Shown: piece after piece, positions 56,208 to 64,000 of the stretch
Position numbering within the stretch: the first letter of the stretch is position 1
Layout: every line of letters begins with the position of its first letter
Source: Macrocystis pyrifera
Taxonomy: Eukaryota > Sar > Phaeophyceae > Laminariales > Laminariaceae
Direction of reading: 5' to 3'
Length of the DNA: 64,000 nt
NCBI GenBank assembly: GCA_031763025.1
Contig: JASSKH010000003.1
Location: forward strand, 1,169,001 to 1,233,000
Translations under genes and position numbers: made by a program
The notes under the pieces: generated by a model
The model's input: only the letters and a program-made list of their open reading frames with translations
The model's database searches: none
Told to the model about the DNA's origin: nothing

Positions 56208-59200
56208 CGTTGTTGATCTGAACAGTGGAATAGTGCACCGGCACCGCGTTGTTAATAGTATATATCGGTGGTGAGGGACGGGTCACCGGCCGACGCGGTG
56301 GCGCCGGCCACGAGACCTGCACCGGCACTTAGTCCTTCACCACCGCCGCTTTTTCCTTTTCAACGTTGTTGATCTGAACAGTGGAATAGTGCACCGGCAC
56401 CGCGTTGTTAATATGAGCTGTTGGACATAGTATATATCGGTGGTGAGGGACGGGTCACCGGCCGACGCGGTGGCGCCGGCCCCGAGACCTGCACCGGCAC
56501 TTAGTCCTTCACCACCGACCGCTTTCTAGTGCACCGGCACAGCGCTACTAATATGAACAGTGGAACATGGTATGTATCGGTGGTGAGGGACGGGTCACCG
56601 GCCGACGCGGTGGCGCCGGCCACGAGACCTGCACCGGCACTTGTTCCTTCACCACCGACCAGTTTTTTTTTTTTTTTTTTTTTTCTTCTCGGCCCACCGT
56701 TGTTGATACGGACAGTAGCACATAGTGTCTCACTACTAGTATGGTCTACTCGTAGTAAGTTCCTGCGCGTCTTGACGCGTACGATAACGTCGATAGCGCT
56801 TAGGTGCACCGGCACAGCGTTGTTGATATGACCAGTAGAACGTACTAGTATGGTCTGTTCGTGGTGAGTTCCCGCGCATCGTGACGCCCTGTGTCTCGCG
56901 AGTTGTATTCTCAGTGACACCGGCCCCAAGTCCCCCGCCATCGACCGCCTTGTATTAGAAGTGCACTGGCACATACGAGTATGGTATATATCGTTATGCA
57001 TAGTATGATATATCGTTGTGCCTGTTGTGCGGCGTGATGTCGTTGGTGAGGGGGCAAGCACAGGCCGGCAGTCGAGGGCGGACGCCTCCTCGATCGCTTC
57101 TAGGTGCGCCGGCACCGCGTCGTTGGAGCTTACAGCAGTGCCTACAGCAGTCCACGTGTGTCGCTATGTGTATGGTATGTATCGTTAGTGGCCCCGGCCA
57201 CAATTCCTTAGCCATCGACCCTGTAGTTGGGGCATGCAGCAGTACAAGTATGTCTCGCGATTTGTATTGTACGTATCGTTAGTGGCGCCGGCCACAAATC
57301 CTTGGCCATCGATCCTGTATATAGTTGGAGCATACAGCAGTACAGATGTGTCTCGCAACGTGTATGACACAGCATTGTGGTACGTACAACAGTCCGTTGT
57401 GGCTCGCGATGTATACCGGTGTATGCGAGAATGTATTGCGTTCCTGGGTACGGGGTCTGCCAGAAAGGCAAAGGAACCAACCTGGCATATACTCGTACAC
57501 CACCTATGCCCTCCGCTCCGGCGTCAACGGTGTTCCCATATTAATGCCCAGTACTCTAGGTCCGGGTATGTCTTTCTTTCGTAGGTATACCGCAGTATAG
57601 CCTTTCGTATAGCGTATTCGCGGGTTGGGAAAGGACGTGAGCTGCCTTCTACCCGTGCCAGCTATAATAACTTCGTGCATGTACGACGAACCGGCCACGA
57701 CCAAAAACACGTGGGAATCACGGCTGGCCGCCCCGAGCGAGCGAGTTAACGATGCTTGCTTGCGGACGTGTATCATTGTGTACCGGAGTCGACCGCCCCA
57801 CGCCCCATTGTGATCGAGTGCGGGGTCTAGACCCGCGAACGCCCGGGACCCCCGCTCGTTCGCGCGCCTCGCACACATACCGGGAAAGCGCTCGTTGCCC
57901 CTGCTCTTCCTCCTCCCGCTGCATGCTGTAGCCCGCCGACCTCCGCAGTTGCTGCTAGAAACCACAACAGTAGACCTAGCCTCTAGGCCTATCAATCGGC
58001 AGCGAGCAGTGCCGTGCTCTGCTTGTGCACCTATCACGAGAAGCTAGGCGGGGGCGCGGGACGAGTGTGGCCGTTCTTCTCTTCTCTCTGCCTCTGGGCA
58101 ACTTCAGCTATTAGTTTCCGTCGGTAGAGCCCATGACTATAAATTATTAATTCCGTCGGTTGTGAACAAAACATGCATCTCTCGTGAACGTAGAGATACT
58201 CCGCATAAAAGGCTGTAAGCACGAACTGAACGCAGTTTTGACACCGCGCGAGCAAGGCGAACCACGCGAAAAATAAAGTAGTGTGGGTGCATGTTGGCTG
58301 TGTTGCTGCAGTCCACTCTTGCACTTTTGCGTACTAAAGAATGCGCTGGTATCGTCTACGGCTGTGTCTTTCTAATTTCTATGAAGTAATACCCGTACAG
58401 TACTGCTTGACAGTTGGACAATTGGACACTCGTCTCTAGAGGCATTATTATAGCGGGGATAGGGGATGCAAAAAGTCATGGCAGAAAATCTTATTTCGTA
58501 CGGCGGACTTTCCTTACGGGAGGTTTCGCGTGACGCCGTAACCGTCATCCCTGAAAAAAACGACTCGATTTGCGGTTTCGGGTTTCGGCTGCTTTTACAG
58601 GAAATCGAAAAAAACCCGACAGCATCATCTCGGTTTTTCGGTCGGCAAAACCGACCAAAAAACCGTCCGGGAAAACAAGCGGAGTATTATCGAGATACGA
58701 TAATATACCTGGTACGGGTTTTGTACGTGCGAAAGAAGTACGCCAATCAGATCAACGCAGGGTACAAGTAGTTTTGAGCACCTTGGGTCAGTTTGTAGTA
58801 GCTGGCCTATGAGCGCAACTCGCAGCGGGGCAGAGCCAGCGCTAGATAATCAAGGTGTGATACAGACTACAGTAACTAGTACTTTCGGTTCTCGATTCAC
58901 AACGCTGCCCGTACCTATATTTTGCCGTCGTTTACTCTCGTTGACTCTAATGCAATTATACTGCAATAACTTACAGTAGCGGGGTATCATACTTGGCACT
59001 TGGCATGTAGTTGATGAAGGTACAGGGTAAACGGGTAGAGTTACACACGTAGACTACACTAATGTCGGGTGTGGATATCTAGAGAGAAAAACTGCAGTAC
59101 AAGCTCCGGGCCTAACGTTTCCCTGCCAGGTGCCAGGTACTGGCATGTTTTATACATGATACCACGTATGTGCACTATGAGGCAATACGAAACAAACAGC

Positions 59201-62200
59201 AGTACCTGGTACTTTTAGCGACTCCCTCTCTGTGGAACCTGTGTCATATCCGAGTCAACGCCATCTTACTCGGGTGAAGATGTGAACATTATTCAAGGGG
59301 TCCGCTCTACAAACGGGTGTACATTTGCGCAGGCAGAACAGCAGCATGTGCTGAAACCGCCGAACTGGAACGGGATCAAGGGTTTTACTTTTAGTTGGGT
59401 ATTGGGGTTTCCGATAGGTACTCGACCGGTCGGCGTAGATTCGAAGCTAATCACCGTAGTAAGGCTCTATCTGCGCAGGTGTGATCACCTGTCGGTTGTG
59501 CTCGGAAGACGACGGAGTCCCATCGTACATAAGAGAGTCCTGTGGTTGAAAGAAATTATAGTAGCGGGGTGTTGTATGATATGATTCCCGGACCGACCCG
59601 TAGGGAATTTTATAAAAGTGTTGCAAATACGTCAGCTGTGAGTTTGACCGATTCAGTGATTGGTACGTAGCTATGAAGCTGCATGATATCCGGTGCACGG
59701 AATTGTTGGTCGCTGTTGGGATGTGTTGGGCACTTCTATCCTAGCATCTGCCCCCCCGCTGTCACTCCAGGTCAATGGTACATGACGTATGTGTTTGCGT
59801 GTGAACATCTTAAGCCATTCTCCTGGCCAGACCCGTGCAACTGTGTAAGACCTGTCAACGCCTAAATGGAGTATCCAACACGCTAGCGTGACGATTCCCG
59901 GCAGTGGTATTTTAGACAGCCCTGTCAGGTAGGGACTAAGCGTGATCCTCCTGCTATACAAATGGTCTAGCTTTATTTAGATACATCTGACACTGAGGGG
60001 TCCGGTATCGAGGAGGTGAGCGAGGAGAACGTCGCAATGATGGAAGAGATCAAGGGCCTGAAAAAGATAGCTGGTGAGCAAGTTATCTGCGCCCAGAGGG
60101 GCGCGCTGCTGACCGCGGCGGGGTTCCTCGGCAGAGAGAGACAACGCTAAAGGTGTTAGCAGCTGCGCCATCGTCAGGGCAGGAAGCCCGAACTGGTACG
60201 TCCCATGGGATTCCTCACGCTGTCCAGCGCTGACCCAATCCCACCCTCCCAAATATGACCGTAAACAAGAGTATTGTTATGTGGAGGAGTAAGATGTTAG
60301 CATGCATTTCGTCGCTCGGCTGCCTACACGTCACCAAGGAGAGCGATGACGCCGTGATGGTTAGATATATCAACGTGTGACAAGAGGAGTTGATGAGTAG
60401 GCATACGCCACAGCAGATTATGGATGCTGACTAATGACCCTATTGTCAGTTGACTGCGGGGTCACGAATCGAGCATCCTTCATCGGCTGCTGGCGTATGC
60501 CTCTTCATCAACTCCTCACGGGACACGTTGATGTCTTACACCATCATGGGGTCGTTGGTCTCCCTGGTGACGTGTAGGGAACCAAGTGACGAAATGTATG
60601 CCAAGGTCTGACTCCTCCACATCAAAAACATTTAATATATTATCCGGCATGCTCTGGAAGACGGCGTTAAGCTAACGCTGGGCGAGATTGAGAAATTCCA
60701 TGGGACGCGCCTGGTTGAGATTCCTGCCGCGACAATGGCACAGGTGTTGACACCTCCAACGCTGCTTCCCTCTTGCCTCATACCTTCGACTTGGCTCGGC
60801 TAGCAGCGCGTCCCTCTGGGCTCGCTGCCAGATGTAGCTGCAGGAAATGCCGCCCGATGGGGCTGTTCAAAATAGTGCTGCTCTAGTAGGGAATCGCCAC
60901 ACTAGCGTGTTGGATACTCAATTTAGGCTTTGACAGGTCTGACACAGTTGGACGGGGATGGCCAGGAGAACGGCTCAATATGTTCACACACAAACACAGA
61001 TGCATGCTGCTATGCTGGCATGGAGTGGCAACGATGGGTCAGATGCTTGGGTAGCATCCCCAATAAATTCCGAAGGTAAAATACAACTTCTTACATCCCG
61101 CTCCGGAGATTTTGACTCTGCACTAGAAATTCTATCAACCCATGCGCAAAACTCCCTGATCTGCGATGGATCTCCGTCGTGGTCCGAGCACGACTACGGC
61201 AGCTGTACTTCGTTTCGAATCTACACAGAACGTTCAAGTACCCATCGGTACCCCCGATGCCCAGCTCAAAATAATACCCTGGACTTCGTTCCAGTCCGGC
61301 CGTTACAGCAGTTACTGCTCTCCCTGAGCGAACTCGCACCCGTTTGTACGTGGACGCATTTTCATACTGCAAACCGCAACGCCGGATAAACAACACGACG
61401 CTTTTCTTGGTGTCGTTAGTACTACGCGCGCCTCTGGCAGCGTCTCCTCCGCGGACGCGTTGGGTGTGCGTAGGGACTACAGGCTTGCCTGAGGACCACC
61501 CAGGGGTGTCTGAGTATCAATACATGGACGGAAAGCAACGCTTTGGCCGAGAGGCGTTCTACACATTTGCGACTGACGAGTGACAACAGTTGTTTCATAA
61601 CCGCCGTGGTGTTTTTCTACGCACTAGAACAGGGCGGGAGGCGAACGGAAAGCCCCGCTACCTCCTATCGCAACGCGTAAAGCACAAAGCGGAGAAAGGA
61701 GAGGTATGGCAAAGTCTGGAACAAGGATTGGAAACATGATTTACTCAAGACATGCAACAGCGTGTCCGCTGCAGCTCTATACGCACATTTTGCCGTGGCA
61801 GACGACCTTTGGGGGGGGGAACTCGGATCGAGTACCGTACTTTACAGTGCACTGGTAGCTTCGTCACTACTGGTATGTACGCATATCTACAGACCTCTGG
61901 GTGGTCCACGACCTGAGGATTACTATGCAGCTGTGCAGTACCCCTTCATAAACGTCGTGAGTCTTTGTCCGGGGACACACGGAAAAGTGTCGTTTCAATA
62001 GCTGTTGGAGAGGTCCGTGACCAACACCCCAACACGGGATCACCGTGGTACAGACAGTAGTAGAGGGAAAAAGAACCGAGAACGAGATGCAGCTCCCCAG
62101 TTTATTCGTCAGGAGCGCAGCATTTAACCTATAGGGCCAAATAGTAGGCGGCTGACCAATTCCAATTGCTGACCAATTCCAATTGGTTCATCAATGCTGC

Positions 62201-64000
62201 AGTAGATTCCGCAGTCCACTTCCAACAAACACATTTCACTTGGGGTTCGTATCGGGACATATAGGCAGCGCCGTAGAGTACCGGTACTGTCGTGCTTTGC
62301 AGCGTGCTCACACCGACCTCGGCGTCAGGAGTCAGGCATACGCTAGATGCTACCTTGTACCTGGAATTCGGAATCGTCGCTACTAGCGTAGCTGCGACTA
62401 CTCTCGCGTCACACTCGTCGACTCATCGTCCGACCCCGGCCGCGAGACCGATACAACTCCATCTACAGATGTACCGCATACCTACCGGGTACGGTATCAG
62501 ATTCCGTCGGATTCCGAATATCCTGTCCTTTTCCCTCTTAACTGTCGCATACCTGCGTCCGTTTAACTGTCGCATATCTTCGTTCGATAACCTTGGAGGC
62601 GTGTCCTTCGTATTTTTCCTGGTTGGGCTCGCCATAAAGCTGGGGGAGCTTGCGGGTGCCGCCCTAAACGTGCGGCTCAATGTGCTGATCCAGGCTTTCT
62701 CGCTCGGAGTGCTTCCCGCGGTAGGGATGGGACTGGCGCGAGCTCTAGCTGCCGGCGGCATGCACCCCGCTCTCGCAGACGGTGTGCTGATTCTGGTGAG
62801 TGGGCGACCGTTATTGTGCAACAAGTGCCGGGCTGAAAGGCCGCTTGTCATGCAGTAGGGCCATCTTCTGTTTTTTCCGAACGTTGGGATGGGAACGGCA
62901 TGGTTGTGGCCGCCGTTTGCACTTGGTGTGCACGCGTCCCATTGAACGATTTTGTTTCATCACTGGATGGGTGCATGGTTTGTGGTTGAACCGCCGGATG
63001 CACTCCTCATACGCTTGTGGGCGCGATCTTCGGTGACCGCGGGAGAATACGGCTGCTGCTGTTTTTTTCTCTCCAAGCGGCGGTCATCGTCCATTCCGGC
63101 ATCAGCCGCAAACAGCGCTTCTCAGGCAGCGCATGTAGGACTTGCCCGCGAGCTGGAATGTAAAGGTATTCAACATGGCAGTCGTGCCAGTATTTCGTCC
63201 TTACCTAGCTGCAAGCATTCGCTCACGAGGCACTACTGTATCTTGCTCTCTTTTCGACGCTTCATCTGCTGCACCCTAAAACGTCCCTTTTTCATGCCGC
63301 AGATGGCTCTTCCGACGACGGTGAACATGTGCGTCATCTTGACTCAAAGCGCCGAAGGTGTGTGACGCAGGTTAGCCAAATAAAAGGCCAGGAGGTCCAA
63401 GCGGACCCCGCGAATTTTGACTAATGATCGATGTTGCGCTTTGGTGCACGCGCCCAGCCACCCTTCTACTGTATATTTAAACGTGATCCTGCGTCTACCT
63501 CCGTTGTCCGGTGCGGCCGTGAAGCCTAGTGGCCTGATCTTACGCTCAGCGATTGCAGCTTTAAGTCTCTACTCTTGTTATGCTTCAGAGAATCAGTATT
63601 TCTGGCTGAGTTTGATGCACGCCTGTCGTACCGTTTGTGCCTCTTTTTTCCCCCTTCAGGCAATGCAGCAGCTGCGGCATTTAACGCCGTGCTGGGCAAC
63701 CTGTTGGGGGTAATCGTTACACCTGCGTTACTGCTGCTTCTCATCGGCCGCCGTTTGGACATGGCTCCGTCCCTGCTAGCAACGTTTAGAAAACTCGGAG
63801 TCAAGGTGCGAAGTTCTTAACATTATCGGTGCAAACGCTGTCGGCACCAATTTTTACGATAAACCCGTCGCGTGCGTGCTCATACATACCGCCCTCCGCT
63901 TCCCACGTATATACACCGTGATGTTGCTTTTTTTCATCCGTGTAGAGTCGTCGACCTCGGTAGCGCCCTGCGCTGAGTGCAGCTATGAAAACGAGACATT
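52004..64000 (+). CDS. BASS/SLC10A7-type transporter, plastid-type presequence, 3' partial
   Basis: Bile acid:sodium symporter superfamily membrane protein, closest in pattern to SLC10A7. Exons: 52004-52508, 62599-62795, 63303-63357, 63660-63805, continuing past the window edge; all joins are in phase with GT-AG introns. The start at 52004 gives MRVMLVFSGIAVATAFPARI, a signal peptide followed by an A/F-P site, as in heterokont bipartite plastid presequences, then a Ser/Thr/Arg-rich transit-like stretch to about residue 120. The mature part starts with a helix near FFLLGAVVMVSAARLAPAIG and the family signature GGLLRPELTV, runs across the 10.1-kb intron into GVSFVFFLVGLAIKLGEL, then MALPTTVNMCVILTQSAEGN and LGNLLGVIVTPALLLLLIGR. 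It is likely an organic-anion/sodium carrier of a plastid envelope; the substrate is unknown. The intron carries a tyrosine-recombinase retroelement and a palindromic element. Confidence 0.87.
53027..53259 (-). repeat. Split direct repeat B2
   Basis: Matches B1 at 53642-53890 in the same orientation. The length difference comes from a C-run (13 versus 30). Confidence 0.85.
53394..53641 (-). repeat. Split direct repeat A2
   Basis: 248 bp, almost identical to A1 at 57957-58204, and directly abutting B1. Confidence 0.87.
53642..53890 (-). repeat. Split direct repeat B1
   Basis: Pairs with B2. Contains the C30 run at 53782-53811. Adjoins the 3' end of the recombinase frame. Confidence 0.85.
53913..55058 (-). 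CDS. Tyrosine recombinase of the DIRS-order element
   Basis: Fossil element protein of about 381 residues. The N-terminal core-binding part (HRAYTSGFRSWTAFRG) is followed by the catalytic part of a phage-integrase-type recombinase, recognised by GLHSLRIGATTTLAAGG and the downstream GRWKSPESSKTY. In this order of retroelements the recombinase replaces an integrase. It overlaps the RNase H-bearing frame upstream, as is common in the group. Confidence 0.87.
   Translation of the reverse strand: MAPTGLGANGRRAMLRSAGSQLIRQSVAPSSHRAYTSGFRSWTAFRGLIREAPYFDTSASNSDKIQALLEFVAWCASEGKQAGTIASKLSAVLHFHRVNVQMELPTSSPLVKRALKGVSRSHVVAGTPKRIRRPISWVTLLEGQGLALSWGPGGRVLWLSLALGYFFMARSDEIFASSSGVVHPVHCLTRGDIALFAGGRRLNSAQWHQATSIEVLFRGHKGDQAQQGSVIVRTRDDAFGARSGVGAGGGAVALMVELLSGYPTLPESAPLSSYRYGNEVRVWGYTEALGALREVVAEAGDDPSEVGLHSLRIGATTTLAAGGEVPQRVIQREGRWKSPESSKTYTRNNPEDAGIVSRKLAETDNIRQRQPGQGTVWGRTP
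54914..55288 (-). CDS. RNase H tail of the element's RT protein
   Basis: Fossil fragment carrying the end of a DIRS-type RT/RNase H protein, recognised by LHVAGVENTIADGISRW. The part that should precede it is not recognisable, and a G65 run lies at its upstream edge. Confidence 0.75.
   Translation of the reverse strand: MSRPRRGYRIWVSKCKGGREPRSGALMRLLGCMEVGSGWCFDALHVAGVENTIADGISRWKPDVIDGNLRASRPDVAWRRQVLGPTGVALCSGVLAASSSASRLRRRLTELIRQVSGLGPLFGG
55293..55357 (+). repeat. G65 homopolymer
   Basis: Sixty-five consecutive G bases within the retroelement. Confidence 0.9.
55374..55740 (+). repeat. Minisatellite, diverged tandem units
   Basis: Two to three imperfect units share TAGATAGAGGCGACGGTGAG or its variant, CACCGGCCTGG-CGAGGGTGGGG, and TTGTTGACATGCACCGGCAT. 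The last block occurs at 55488 and again at 55706. Confidence 0.7.
55841..55888 (+). repeat. G48 homopolymer
   Basis: Forty-eight consecutive G bases within the retroelement interior. Confidence 0.9.
56076..56660 (+). repeat. Four-copy GC-rich tandem repeat
   Basis: Units begin ATCGGTGGTGAGGGACGGGT near 56076, 56264, 56436 and 56576 and share an 85-bp core that includes CGACGCGGTGGCGCCGGCC and CTGCACCGGCACTT. Spacing shrinks from 188 to 172 to 140 bp because the tails between cores, including a T36 run at 56168-56203, vary. Confidence 0.85.
56740..57400 (+). repeat. Diverged tandem repeats of the same element interior
   Basis: A pair near 56745 and 56846 shares CTAGTATGGTCT. A second pair near 57175 and 57265 shares GTATCGTTAGTGGC and CCGGCCACAA, then CATCGA-CCTGTA. 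The core word GCACCGGCAC links these with the four-copy array. Confidence 0.6.
57957..58204 (-). repeat. Split direct repeat A1 (5' end of element)
   Basis: 248-bp partner of A2. Confidence 0.87.
58205..59780. other. Intron DNA, nothing recognised
   Basis: Part of the transporter's 10-kb intron. A short frame at 58466-58771 is unconvincing. Words such as TAGCGGGG and ACAGCAGTACCTGGTAC recur. Confidence 0.35.
59781..61006. mobile_element. Long palindromic (foldback) element in an intron
   Basis: Arms of roughly 500-650 bp face each other around a centre near 60430-60475. The outer left CATGACGTATGTGTTTGCGT pairs with the complement of the right end (CACAAACACAGATGCATG). Inner blocks ATCCAACACGCTAGCGTG/CACTAGCGTGTTGGAT and GTTGATGAGTAGGCATACGC also match. 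Diverged arms with a roughly 150-bp length difference. No transposase is recognised. Confidence 0.72.
61007..62598. other. Intron DNA, nothing recognised
   Basis: Right part of the transporter's first intron up to the acceptor AG at 62597-62598. Short frames only, and a small duplicated word GCTGACCAATTCCAATT near 62151-62182. Confidence 0.4.

Larger units (their letters stand above)
53027..58204 (-). mobile_element. DIRS-order (PAT/Ngaro-like) tyrosine-recombinase retroelement
   Basis: Element on minus with split direct repeats in the order A1 (58204-57957), coding and spacer DNA, B1 (53890-53642), A2 (53641-53394), spacer, B2 (53259-53027). B1 and A2 abut exactly, as in the PAT/Ngaro arrangement. 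Recognisable parts: the tail of an RT/RNase H protein and an overlapping tyrosine recombinase frame. Most of the region where Gag and RT should be (55.3-57.9 kb) is instead GC-rich minisatellite and homopolymer DNA, so the copy is broken. The near-identity of both repeat pairs, apart from homopolymer length, suggests a young insertion. It lies in the first intron of the transporter gene. Confidence 0.85.

Overview
This window looks like nuclear DNA of a multicellular photosynthetic stramenopile, most likely a brown alga. The reasons are intron-rich genes with GT-AG introns, a presequence with an A/F-P cleavage motif of the kind used for heterokont complex plastids, and intergenic space packed with LTR-type, tyrosine-recombinase, LINE, SINE-like and inverted-repeat elements. 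The species call is inference. The genes were assembled by eye from exon pieces, splice sites and reading phase. Exon ends are predictions; the joins called in phase were checked codon by codon.

Layout. 1-8.2 kb: no confident host gene; repeats and a small LTR element (5645-6527) with a 5-bp target duplication. 8.2-16.3 kb, minus strand: a large peptide:N-glycanase gene with an unusual lectin-bearing C-terminus, and just upstream a thioredoxin-domain gene or exon set. 16.3-32 kb: repeat-rich, with palindromic elements at 18.3-19.6 and 21.3-21.8 kb, a Harbinger-like MITE, a 5'-truncated LINE at 24.8-26.85 kb, small MITEs and a three-copy 114-bp tandem repeat. 32.3-40.3 kb, plus strand: a membrane-anchored platelet-activating-factor acetylhydrolase-like gene with its Ser-Asp-His triad spread over three exons. 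42.6-51.6 kb, minus strand: a probably secreted protein built from one-exon GGF repeats, with a chitobiase C-terminal-type domain near its N-terminus and a tRNA-Arg(CCG) gene in one intron. 52.0 kb to the right edge, plus strand: a BASS/SLC10A7-type transporter with a plastid-type presequence. Its first intron is about 10.1 kb and holds a tyrosine-recombinase (DIRS order, PAT/Ngaro-like) retroelement with split direct repeats and a 1.2-kb palindromic element.

How the genes relate. The glycanase and thioredoxin sit in tandem and may be one protein. The GGF-repeat gene and the transporter start only about 440 bp apart, head to head, so they probably share a promoter region. The acetylhydrolase and the GGF-repeat gene converge. 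I see no operon-like pathway grouping, which is normal for a nuclear genome. The most interesting item is the glycanase architecture: UBL, transglutaminase core, ILEI/FAM3-like domain, jacalin lectin, PUB.
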